DNA from: Neolewinella aquimaris
GTDB taxonomy: Bacteria; Bacteroidota; Bacteroidia; Chitinophagales; Saprospiraceae
Direction: 5' to 3'
DNA length: 64,000 nucleotides
NCBI RefSeq assembly: GCF_014197245.1
Contig: NZ_JACIFF010000008.1
Location: forward strand, 124,001 to 188,000
Shown piece after piece: positions 36,771-44,526 of this stretch (position 1 is its first letter; every line of letters starts with the position of its first letter). The notes beneath the pieces are model-generated. The model worked only from the letters and a program-made list of their open reading frames with translations, made no database searches and had not been told where the DNA came from. The translations under genes and the position numbers were made by a program.

Positions 36771-37538
36771 ATGTCCTTATCCGATCGATTCAAGCAATCC
36801 AGCAACCCCATCCTGAGCGAGGAGCGGCTGGCTAAATCGGCCCAGCGGCCCCTCGACGGCGGCTTCATTACGCGTGCGGAAGACAACGTGATGACCGTTA
36901 CCGGTGCCGTCAACAAGACGCTACTTCTCGGCCTGCTGGTACTCGCCACGGCCCTGTACTCTTTCTTCTATCCCAGCAGCCTCTTCATGTGGGGCGGCGC
37001 CATCGGCGGACTGGTCCTCGTATTCATCATGGCCGCCAAGCCCAAGCTTTCCGGTACCCTGGCTCCGATTTACGCCTTACTGGAAGGTCTCTTCGTAGGC
37101 TCGGTGACATCGATGTACGTGGCCGGTTTCGGGGTGGGCATCGCCTTCAACGCGATCATGATCACCATCGCCCTGCTCTTCGCCATGCTCTTCACCTACA
37201 AGGCGGGACTGATTAAGGTGACCGATAAGTTCCGCACCGGTATCATCATGGCCACGGGCGGTATTGCCATCGTGTACTTGATCAGCATCGGACTGAGCTT
37301 CTTCGGCATGAGCGTACCCTTTCTGCACGAGGGTGGCATCGTGGGCATCGGCATCAGCCTCTTCATCATCGGTATCGCTACGCTGAACCTGTTGCTCGAC
37401 TTCGACAACATCGAGCGGGGAGCCGCCATGCGTTCGCCCAAGTACATGGAGTGGTTCTGTGCCATGGGACTCATCGTTACCCTGGTCTGGCTCTACATCG
37501 AGGTGCTGCGCCTGCTGTCGGTGATGAACCGCGACTAA
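36771..37538 (+). CDS. Bax inhibitor-1/YccA family membrane protein
   Basis: A 255-aa protein with an N-terminal cytoplasmic tail (SNPILSEERLAKSAQ, ITRAEDNVMTVTGAVNKTLL) and about seven hydrophobic helices, ending MEWFCAMGLIVTLVWLYIEV followed by LRLLS, the usual signature of the YccA/BI-1 superfamily. Members are membrane proteins linked to calcium or pH leak and stress control; the role in Bacteroidota is not settled. TAACCTTAG lies four bases before the ATG. It ends 26 nt before a strong hairpin terminator. Confidence 0.9.
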   Translation: MSLSDRFKQSSNPILSEERLAKSAQRPLDGGFITRAEDNVMTVTGAVNKTLLLGLLVLATALYSFFYPSSLFMWGGAIGGLVLVFIMAAKPKLSGTLAPIYALLEGLFVGSVTSMYVAGFGVGIAFNAIMITIALLFAMLFTYKAGLIKVTDKFRTGIIMATGGIAIVYLISIGLSFFGMSVPFLHEGGIVGIGISLFIIGIATLNLLLDFDNIERGAAMRSPKYMEWFCAMGLIVTLVWLYIEVLRLLSVMNRD

Positions 37539-37564
37539 GGTCGATTCAGGCTTAATAAAAAACG

Positions 37565-37597
37565 AGAGGGGAAAACGGCATGTCCGTTTTCCCCTCT
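37565..37597. terminator. Bidirectional intrinsic terminator
   Basis: A perfect 14-bp stem, AGAGGGGAAAACGG/CCGTTTTCCCCTCT, with loop CATGT. Upstream on the plus strand is AATAAAAAAC, so minus-strand transcripts coming from the M20 gene meet the hairpin followed by a U-run. Plus-strand transcripts from the BI-1 gene meet it with a weaker tail. Confidence 0.9.
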
Positions 37598-37714
37598 ATA
37601 CGTTACAGCCAAAGTTGATCTAGTGAGAATAAAGTGAGGCTGCTGTTACCATCATCAAAACTGACCCTAGAACGGGGGGTAGGCGAAATTCGCTGCCTGA
37701 TCAGAAAAAATATT

Positions 37715-38764
37715 TTAAAGTTCCCTTAACAGCCTCGTGTAGAAGTCCACGGCTTCCTCGATCTCCCGGACGTAAATAAACTCATCCGCCGTATGGCTGC
37801 GCGCACTATCCCCGGGGCCCACCTTCAGGGTCGTAAACGGCAGCAGGGCCTGATCGCTCAGGGTCGGTGACCCATACTGCTTTGCGGATGGACGCGCACG
37901 CAGTGCCGCCCGCAGTAACGGATGATCGGCCCGGATGTGGCTCGACTGCAAGCGCAGGCTCCGTGGCGTCAATTTCGCGCTCTTGCACACCGCCTGTAAT
38001 TCCGCCACCGCTTCCTCATTCGTGTAGGCTTCATTGACCCGCAGATCGATCACAAAAGTGCAGCGATCGGGCACCACGTTGTGCTGGGTACCGGAGGCGA
38101 TCACGGTCACGGCGGCACTCGTCGGCCCCAGTTGCTCACCCGGCCGGCAAAAGGTGTGGTCGCGAATGGCGGCAATGTCGTCGAGGGCCAGATACAGCGC
38201 ATTAATCCCTTCCTTCCGGGCGGCATGACCGCTCTTTCCCATCGTCTCTCCGTCAATGACGACCAGTCCGCGTTCGGCCACGGCAAGATCGAGCAAGGTC
38301 GGTTCACCCACGATACCGGCATCGATCGGCGGCAGAATAGGTAGCAATGCCGCGATGCCGTTGGGACCGCTAATCTCCTCTTCGGCAGTAGCGGCCAGCA
38401 GCAGATTGCAGTTCAGCGTCGGATCATTTTCCAGTATCACGAAGGCGGCAATGAGGCTCACCAAAGCTCCCCCGGCATCGTTGCTGCCCAGTCCGTAGAG
38501 CTTGCCGTCGATCACCTCTGCCTTATGCGGATCGCGGGTATAACCGGCTGCAGCCTTCACCGTATCGTGGTGACTATTGAGCAGAATAGTAGGGTTATCG
38601 TCGCGCCACTGCCGGCTCTTTATCCACACATTATTGCCGTAGCGGTGGGGAATAAGGCCCCGTTCCTTCAGGTACTCCTCGATGAGGTCGGCCGTCTTGT
38701 TCTCCTGCTTACTTAGGGAGGGTGTTTCGATCAGTCTGTGTAGAAGGGCAAGGAAATCAGCCAT
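37715..38764 (-). CDS. M20-family peptidase/deacetylase (ArgE/DapE-like)
   Basis: A 349-aa zinc hydrolase. Metal- and active-site motifs: LLNSHHDTVKAA, LYGLGSNDAGGALVSLIAAF, LLAATAEEEISGPNGIAALL, DAGIVGEPTLLDLAVAERGL, and the C-terminal SARSHTADEFIYV with the last metal His. In Bacteroidota the closest relatives are usually annotated as N-acetylornithine or N-acetylcitrulline deacetylase (arginine biosynthesis), but no arg genes are adjacent, so the substrate stays open. Start 38764 was chosen because the longer ORF contains a GC-rich word with no protein character. No signal peptide. Confidence 0.88.
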   Translation of the reverse strand: MADFLALLHRLIETPSLSKQENKTADLIEEYLKERGLIPHRYGNNVWIKSRQWRDDNPTILLNSHHDTVKAAAGYTRDPHKAEVIDGKLYGLGSNDAGGALVSLIAAFVILENDPTLNCNLLLAATAEEEISGPNGIAALLPILPPIDAGIVGEPTLLDLAVAERGLVVIDGETMGKSGHAARKEGINALYLALDDIAAIRDHTFCRPGEQLGPTSAAVTVIASGTQHNVVPDRCTFVIDLRVNEAYTNEEAVAELQAVCKSAKLTPRSLRLQSSHIRADHPLLRAALRARPSAKQYGSPTLSDQALLPFTTLKVGPGDSARSHTADEFIYVREIEEAVDFYTRLLREL

Positions 38765-39096
38765 GGGCGGGGACGCGGGTGCGGGGTAAATTGGATGAAA
38801 GCAAAGGTAACGCACTTAGCGGCCCACATTCAGGCAACCACCGCGTCTGGCCACCTAGCCCCCAAGGGGGAGAAGCCAGGCGAGACTGAGGGTTCAATCC
38901 GCCAAAAAATCCGTGTTTGATCCGTGGCCCTCCGTGGTGAAAAAGAATTCCCCCTCGGCGTGCAACGCTTCGACCTAAGCAAAGATCTTGTGCACATCCC
39001 GCCCCCTTTGCTGTTTAACCAAAAAACACGGCACCCGCGGACCCGCCCGAATGGCCCCGACGGTGTGCCTTTTTACGTTAACCAACTACCCACATT
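38765..39096. other. Intergenic region with promoter and repeat words
   Basis: 332 bp without a gene. A -7 box TACCTTTG (38802-38809, minus strand) serves the M20 gene, with a 37-nt leader that includes a GC-rich word directly before the ATG. The region also holds the hairpin word CTCGGCGTGCAACGCTTCGA at 38955, a phrase ATCCGTG...GATCCGTGG at about 38912, and another GC-rich word at 39031-39049. No RNA gene recognised. Confidence 0.6.
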
Positions 39097-39336
39097 ATGA
39101 TTAGACTGACAACCACCGCCGTACTTGCCTTCGCCCTCTTCGGCTGCGCCGAAACCGCCGAGGCCGTTGAAGTACCCGCCGCCGTACAGAGCGCTTTCCA
39201 GGCCGCCTACCCTGGTGCCACCGACGTAGAATGGTCAAAAGACGACGACCACTACGAAGTAGAATTCGACATGAACGGCGAAGAAATGGAAGTAGAGTAC
39301 TCCGCTACCGGCGAGGTACTGGAAATGGAGGACTAA
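39097..39336 (+). CDS. PepSY-like small lipoprotein
   Basis: A 79-aa lipoprotein (AVLAFALFGCAE, Cys about 14) with one PepSY-like (PF11396-type) domain: VPAAVQSAFQAAYPGATDVE then WSKDDDHYEVEFDMNGEEME. Such domains are small periplasmic binding or inhibitor modules. A close paralogue is at 41177, on the far side of the DUF885 gene. The stop overlaps the end of that convergent gene by 4 nt. Very acidic. Confidence 0.85.
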   Translation: MIRLTTTAVLAFALFGCAETAEAVEVPAAVQSAFQAAYPGATDVEWSKDDDHYEVEFDMNGEEMEVEYSATGEVLEMED

Positions 39337-41000
39337 TCATCCGTCTTGCGCGCAATGTAGTCGTGCACCGTTTCTTCCAGCAACGCCATGGTGACGGCCC
39401 CGTCGCCCAGCACCAGCTTATGAAATTCAGCGAGGTCGAAGTTGTCCCCCAGGGCGGCTTCGGCCTCCTTGCGTAGGCGGCGGATGGTCAGCTCCCCCAT
39501 CTTGTAGGAGACGGCCTGCCCCGGCCACCCGATGTAGCGGTCGATCTCGGAGTTTACCTCCCGCAGCGACAGCGCCGTGTTAGCTGCCATATACTCCACC
39601 GCCCGCTCCCGCGACCAGCCGAAGTAGTGCATGCCCGGATCGACGACCAGCCGGCAGGCCCGCCACATCTCGTAGGTGAGGCGCCCGAATTTCTCGTAGT
39701 CGGTCTCGTAAATCCCCATCTCCTCCCCCAAATATTCGCAGTAGAGGGCCCAGCCCTCACCGAAGGCGGAGAGGTACAGATCGCGCCGAAAGTCCGACAT
39801 TCCCTCCAGCTCCGCAGCCAGCATCATTTGAGTATGGTGACCGGGTACCCCTTCGTGCAGGGCGAGCGCGGGCAGAGTGTAAAGCGGACGACTCGGCAAA
39901 TCGTAGGTATTGACCCAGAACTGTCCGGCGCGCTGGTCGGTGTAGGAGCCCGGACTGTACCGCCCACCCGTATAATTAGGCGCCAGGGCGGCGGGCACCG
40001 GAGCGACCACCAACGGCATCCGCGGCAGTTGAGAAAAGTAGCGCGGTGCCGCTGTCTGTATACGGTTGGTGATCCAGGCAGCCCGGTCCAGCAGCGCCTG
40101 GGGGGAAGCGGCATAAAACTGAGCATCGCTGCGCAGAAATCCCAGAAACTCGGCGTAGGTACCGGCAAATTCCGTGCGGGCAATGATGGTATCCATTTCC
40201 GCGCGGATGCGGGCCACTTCCGCCTCTCCGGTGGCGAATACTTCCTCGGGGGTCAGGTCGGTCGAGGTAAAAAAGCGGACACGCTGGCGGTAAAATTCCT
40301 TTCCGTCCGTAATCTCGGCGATGCCGATTCCGGGGGGCAGAGCGGGCAAGTATTCGGTAACGAGAAAGTCGCGCAGCGAGGCGTAAGCGGGGTAGATCGA
40401 ATCGCGGGTCAGGCGGGTAAGCTCGGCTTTACCTGCTTCGTCGAGTACCGAGTCCACGAAAATGCTTTCCCCAACCGGTGTCGCCAGTTGGCGGTCGATG
40501 AGGGCAAGATTTAGTTCGATTACGCGAAAGGGGTTGACCTTGCCCTCCAACAGCCCGCCCCGCATATTTCGCTGCTGATTGGCAAAGAATTCCGGTAATC
40601 CGCGCAGTGCACCTATGCGTTTGCGGTACGCTTCCTCCGTTGTGATCGGCCTACCGCTAAATCGATAAATCACCGAGGCCAGAAAACCTCCCTCCGCGTC
40701 CAGGGGAAAAAGGTGGTGACCGAAGCGCAGTCGGTAGAGACGGTCGTCCAGGACAAAGTCGAGCAGTGCCCGATCGGTGCGCAGGGCATCGGACAAGCGT
40801 TCCGGGGCGGGGACGCGGGAGCGAAGATCTTCCAGAAAAGCAATCTCTTCCTGAACGGCTGCATCCGTTTGCACACCCCAGACGTCGGTAGAATCCCTGC
40901 GATCGTAACGTTGATACTCCTCCAACAGCATGACGAAAGAGGAATCAGACTGACCGTCCGCCACGGTACTACAAAACAGCAGGAAAAAGATGACTCGCAT
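39333..41000 (-). CDS. DUF885 family exported putative metallopeptidase
   Basis: A 555-aa protein with a short signal peptide (MRVIFFLLFCSTVADGQ). DUF885 signatures are present: the zinc-binding HEGVPGHHTQMMLA, SAFGEGWALYCEYLGEEMG, YTGGRYSPGSYTDQRAGQFW and IDRYIGWPGQAVSYKMGELT. The HExxxHH-like pattern supports a metallopeptidase or carboxypeptidase role, but substrate and reaction are not known. It lies between two PepSY-like genes, which might encode inhibitors or ligands of a peptidase (inference). A GC-rich word is embedded at 40804-40822, coding for APERL-region residues. Confidence 0.88.
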   Translation of the reverse strand: MRVIFFLLFCSTVADGQSDSSFVMLLEEYQRYDRRDSTDVWGVQTDAAVQEEIAFLEDLRSRVPAPERLSDALRTDRALLDFVLDDRLYRLRFGHHLFPLDAEGGFLASVIYRFSGRPITTEEAYRKRIGALRGLPEFFANQQRNMRGGLLEGKVNPFRVIELNLALIDRQLATPVGESIFVDSVLDEAGKAELTRLTRDSIYPAYASLRDFLVTEYLPALPPGIGIAEITDGKEFYRQRVRFFTSTDLTPEEVFATGEAEVARIRAEMDTIIARTEFAGTYAEFLGFLRSDAQFYAASPQALLDRAAWITNRIQTAAPRYFSQLPRMPLVVAPVPAALAPNYTGGRYSPGSYTDQRAGQFWVNTYDLPSRPLYTLPALALHEGVPGHHTQMMLAAELEGMSDFRRDLYLSAFGEGWALYCEYLGEEMGIYETDYEKFGRLTYEMWRACRLVVDPGMHYFGWSRERAVEYMAANTALSLREVNSEIDRYIGWPGQAVSYKMGELTIRRLRKEAEAALGDNFDLAEFHKLVLGDGAVTMALLEETVHDYIARKTDD

Positions 41001-41176
41001 AGTTCGTCGGGGATGGCTTGGTGTCCGGAAGGTAACTTAAAGCGTAGCAGTCCTGGGAACGCTAACATTCGCAATCACAATTTGTGACTTACTACGCAAT
41101 GATTCGGTTAGTCCGCCGTTATAGGCCGTACACGGACATTTATTAATGCTCCCTATAGGCTTTTCAACCACTCCTG

Positions 41177-41446
41177 ATGCTTAAGTTATTTACCACCCTG
41201 TTCTTCGTTGTCGCTGTACTGGCTTGCGGCAATGTTGAAACAGAAACTGATGTTGAGACCGTAGACATCCCCAATAACGGCATCCCCGCCGCCGTTGAAA
41301 CGGCCTTCCGCACCGCCTACCCCGCCGCCACCGACATAGAATGGGACGTCGACGACGACCACTACGAAGTAGAATTCAAAGTCAACGGCGACAAAATGGA
41401 AGTCGAGTACGGCTTCGACGGCCGCCTGCTGGATATCGAAGATTAA
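41177..41446 (+). CDS. PepSY-like small lipoprotein, paralogue
   Basis: An 89-aa lipoprotein (LFFVVAVLACGN) with one PepSY-like domain: IPAAVETAFRTAYPAATDIE then WDVDDDHYEVEFKVNGDKME and VEYGFDGRLLDIED. Alignment by eye with the protein at 39097 shows more than half the domain residues identical. It is divergent from the DUF885 gene and followed by the large repeat block. Confidence 0.85.
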   Translation: MLKLFTTLFFVVAVLACGNVETETDVETVDIPNNGIPAAVETAFRTAYPAATDIEWDVDDDHYEVEFKVNGDKMEVEYGFDGRLLDIED

Positions 41447-41510
41447 GTACCACCCCATCAGCCAACGCTAAATCGCTCAATGCGAAGGGACCTGAATCCG
41501 CGTAATCCAA

Positions 41511-42387
41511 GAATTTAAAATTGGTAAGGTGAAATTTAAAATTTGCTCCACAGACCCGTGATGTGCCGAGTAACTTTGTTGTACTTGTGGTCACCCCGGT
41601 TCGTGGCATCCTGCCGCGGTCGCTATCACAATATCTCGACCTTAAATCTGCGGTTAGCCCGGTTCGTGGCATCTTGCCGCGGTTACGATCACAGTACCTC
41701 GACCTAAGTGCCACGCGACCTAGTGCCTTTAATCCGTGAACGAATCCGTGCAAATTCGTGTAATCCGTGGTTGGCCTTTTCCGTTGCGCAGCAACCCTCC
41801 TCGGACCAGAGGCCGCTCAGCGGGAATTTAAAATTGGTAAGGTCAAATTTAAAATTTGCTCCGCAGACCCGTGATGTGGTGAGTAGCCTTATTGTAATCA
41901 TGGTCACCCCGGTTCGTGGCATCCTGCCGCGGTCGCTATCACAATATCTCGGCCTTAAATCTGCGCCTAATCTGCGGTTAGCCCGGTTCGTGGCATCCTG
42001 CCGCGGTTGCGATCACAGTGCCTCCACCTAAGTGCCACGCGACCTAGCGCCTTTAATCCGTGAACGAATTCGTGCAAATTCGTGTAATCCGTGGTTGGCC
42101 TTTTCCCTTGCGCAGCAACCTTCTCGGACCAGAGTCCGCTCAGCAGGAATTTCAAATTGGTAAGGTGAAATTTAAAATTTGCTCCGCAGACCCGTGATGT
42201 GGCGAGTAACCTTCTTGTATTCGTGGTCACCCCGATTCGTGGCATCTTGCCGCGGTTGCGATCACAGTACCTCAATCTAAGTGCCACGCGACCTAGCGCC
42301 TTCCATCCGTGAACGAATCCGTGCAAATTCGTGTAATCCGTGGTTGGCCTTTTCCCTTGCGCAGCAACCTTCTCGGACCAGAGTCCC
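41511..42387. repeat. Triplicated ~313-bp block
   Basis: Three tandem units start at 41511, 41824 and 42147 (spacing 313 and 323 bp); the third is shorter and ends near 42387. Each contains GGTAAGGTGAAATTTAAAAT, CAGACCCGTGATGTG, GGTTCGTGGCATCCTGCCGC (twice in units 1 and 2, once in 3), AATCCGTG/GCAAATTCGTGTAATCCGTG and CTCGGACCAGAGTCCGCTCA. ORFs in this kilobase are artefacts of the repeats. The stretch 41447-42475 contains no gene. Confidence 0.92.
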
Positions 42388-42475
42388 CTCAACCTGAAAT
42401 CCGCGAAAATCTGCGAAGACAATCCGCTTAAATCTGCGTTGAAAAAAAAGCGTCTCGGACCAGAGACCCTCCGAC

Positions 42476-42934
42476 CTACACCCCAAATTGCCCCATGTGA
42501 TGCTCCAAGTGCTTCTGGTACATCACGCTCCACTCCTCAGCTGACATCGCGCCAAAGCTCACGTTCTCCTTGCCTTCGTAAGCAGCCTCCCCCATCCCGG
42601 CTACCCGCTCCAAATGGGCGATCAACTTGGCTCGTTCCCGCTCGAAATCCCGTTCATCCGAAATGACGAACTGGGGGGCCGTGCGGGTATTGCGCGGATA
42701 GGGATCGGGACCGACAACACCATGCTTCACGAAAGTCTTCAGGAAAAAGCGCATGAGAAAATTGTTGTTCACCGGCTGGTCCCCGGTTTCCATATCGTAG
42801 GCGACGTTGAGGTGGGCCAGCATCTGAGCGGCGTTCATCTTGCCCCACAGCGGTTTCGTATCGGGTGTAAGCCGATTGACACGGTCGATGTTGTTGCTCA
42901 GGGTCTCGGGCGCGAAGGTGGAGGGGTATTTCAT
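42476..42934 (-). CDS. DUF1569 domain protein (DinB-like fold)
   Basis: A 152-aa cytoplasmic protein of the DUF1569 family, a four-helix DinB/YfiT-like fold. Landmarks: NRLTPDTKPLWGKMNAAQML then AHLNVAYDMETGD, HGVVGPDPYPRNTRTAPQFV and SAEEWSVMYQKHLEHHMGQF. The conserved His residues at AHLN and HLEHH may bind metal. Function not established. A -7 box lies six bases before the ATG. Confidence 0.88.
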   Translation of the reverse strand: MKYPSTFAPETLSNNIDRVNRLTPDTKPLWGKMNAAQMLAHLNVAYDMETGDQPVNNNFLMRFFLKTFVKHGVVGPDPYPRNTRTAPQFVISDERDFERERAKLIAHLERVAGMGEAAYEGKENVSFGAMSAEEWSVMYQKHLEHHMGQFGV

Positions 42935-42940
42935 GGTAGG

Positions 42941-42948
42941 GAAAGGTA
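42941..42948 (-). promoter_or_regulatory. -7 box TACCTTTC close to the DUF1569 start
   Basis: On the minus strand TACCTTTC is followed by CCTACC and the ATG at 42934, predicting a leaderless or near-leaderless mRNA. Confidence 0.45.
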
Positions 42949-42964
42949 ACGGTATGACCCCATA

Positions 42965-43984
42965 CTACACCAGCGCAGCGGGCGCAAATCCATGCGACTC
43001 CCGTACAATTCGCTCGCTCCAGTTGAAAAGGGCTTCGTCTTTTGCGGTTACCATCCGGTCGTAGGTCCTGTTGATCAGGGCCCGGAGTGCCGGACCACGC
43101 TCCCGCAAAAATTCGCCTACCGGATCGGTCGTGCGCGAGCGACCGCTATGAATCGTATCGATGAGGTAGTCCGGAGAAAACCCGTACGAGATCGGTAGAA
43201 CGTCCCCGGTTTCCGTAATGATAATTTCCCGGAACACGTCGCGGACGGCCGCTGGCACCGGTTCTCCCGCGTGCACCATTTCGGGGTGATCGACCAGATA
43301 ATCCTGGTGCACCAGATCGAGCTGCACCTTAAGGTCGGTAACCGTGTCACGGATGATCGTGGCAAGAATGAAGACCCGGTGCAGGTCAGCCTGGTCAAGA
43401 AAGAGCGTGTCATTCACCTCCGTCGTAGCCCGGCCGGCGGCCTCAAGTGGGTGAAGCTGCAACAATCCCGCACCCTGAGCGGTAGCGAGTTCGACCAGTC
43501 GGGGAATCAGGCGCCACGATTTCTTGGTGAGTGTGTGGATCAACCCGAAAGGCATCCCGGTTTCTCGTAGCACGGAAAGCCCTTCCAGCATGCGGTCGTA
43601 GGCGGTGGTCGAATCCCGCAGTGCGTTGTGTAACTCCCGATCGCCATCGACGCTGACGGCCACGGAGTCGATGTAATTCAGTGTCTTTTCCGAGCGACGA
43701 GATTTCAGCAGCATCCCATTCGAGACGACCTGGTTGTGGTACCCCAGTTTACGGGCCCCTTCCAGCAGCTCGTTCAGTTCAGTGTAGAGGAAGGGCTCTC
43801 CGCCCGAAACGGAAAGGACGTTAAAGCCGTGTACCTCACGAAGGTACTGGAGGTAAGCCACCACCTCCCCGCTGCGGAGGCCTGCTTTCTCCCCCGGTGA
43901 GGAGGAAGAATAGCAGTGCCGGCAGCGGAGGTTACAGCTCAGGGTGGGGTGTACGTGGACGATGGAAAAATCTGCGGATTCCAT
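42965..43984 (-). CDS. Radical SAM protein with cysteine-less C-terminal region
   Basis: A 339-aa radical SAM enzyme. VHPTLSCNLRCRHCYSSSSP carries the CxxxCxxC [4Fe-4S] motif (about residues 17-24), NVLSVSGGEPFLY the SAM-binding GGEP, and LQLHPLEAAGRAT is a typical barrel segment. The C-terminal part (ITETGDVLPISYGFSPDYLI) looks like a SPASM/twitch region, but there is no cysteine after the first motif, so no auxiliary cluster can be bound. The start at 43984 places the motif normally; it is 12 nt after the small gene at 43996-44349, so the two form an operon. The small protein is a possible substrate or carrier. Confidence 0.85.
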   Translation of the reverse strand: MESADFSIVHVHPTLSCNLRCRHCYSSSSPGEKAGLRSGEVVAYLQYLREVHGFNVLSVSGGEPFLYTELNELLEGARKLGYHNQVVSNGMLLKSRRSEKTLNYIDSVAVSVDGDRELHNALRDSTTAYDRMLEGLSVLRETGMPFGLIHTLTKKSWRLIPRLVELATAQGAGLLQLHPLEAAGRATTEVNDTLFLDQADLHRVFILATIIRDTVTDLKVQLDLVHQDYLVDHPEMVHAGEPVPAAVRDVFREIIITETGDVLPISYGFSPDYLIDTIHSGRSRTTDPVGEFLRERGPALRALINRTYDRMVTAKDEALFNWSERIVRESHGFAPAALV

Positions 43985-43995
43985 AGTTCCCGGGG

Positions 43996-44349
43996 CTACC
44001 CGATACGGGGTGCCCGACCTTTGGAGAAGTGAGCGTGCACGTCGAGGTAATCGGGCCACCGGATTCCGATGGGGAAGATATCGAGGCGACGGAGGAGTCG
44101 ATTGGACAGCAGGTCCTTCACCTTGGTAAACTCGTCAATGGACACGCGTCCGCGTGCGGTGATGCCATCCGGGCGTTTGATGCCGTAGGGGAATACGTCA
44201 TCCCACTTGATGCCGTTCCCGTACGCCTGGGCGATGAGCTTTGACGATTCCTTTAGAAGGCCGGAGTCAAGGTCGGTCGAGCCAAGGCGTTCTACGATGC
44301 TCTCGTAGAGCTCGGTGTTCTCCTTTTCGTTGGTGCTGGGTGTTTTCAT
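43996..44349 (-). CDS. Small protein with two FPxGIxxPD motifs, partner of the radical SAM enzyme
   Basis: A 117-aa protein, family not recognised. The N-terminal half is helical and polar (LYESIVERLGSTDLDSGLLK). The second half carries two copies of a motif, WDDVFPYGIKRPDGI (about residues 49-63) and LDIFPIGIRWPDYLD (about 89-103), followed by VHAHFSKGRAPRIG. There is no signal peptide and no Cys. It lies directly upstream of the radical SAM gene on the same strand (12-nt gap) and is divergent from the sulfatase. Such pairs are often precursor plus modifying enzyme, but a carrier or chaperone role is equally possible. Confidence 0.7.
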   Translation of the reverse strand: MKTPSTNEKENTELYESIVERLGSTDLDSGLLKESSKLIAQAYGNGIKWDDVFPYGIKRPDGITARGRVSIDEFTKVKDLLSNRLLRRLDIFPIGIRWPDYLDVHAHFSKGRAPRIG

Positions 44350-44526
44350 AATGCAGGTGAATTTGATTTGCCCTTTATTGCCACCGTGATTTGCAGCGTT
44401 ACTCCCGTACCAATAAATAATTTCGCGGCCATTTGTGGCAGGAAAAGCGGTACCACCAACACGGCAGGCAACACAAAATTGCGCCGCCCACGGCCGGTTT
44501 TATCTCCTTCCACTATCTTCCCATCC

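Noticed and set aside
38896..38915. T-loop-like GGGTTCAATCCGCC as part of a tRNA
   Set aside because: No acceptor, D or anticodon arms can be formed around it.
41511..42387. CRISPR-like array
   Set aside because: Repeat units are about 313 bp with internal sub-repeats and no regular short repeat/unique spacer alternation; no cas genes nearby.
41382..42533. Several ORFs in the triplicated block
   Set aside because: They repeat the same translated words in each unit and have no start signals or protein family; they come from repeat DNA.
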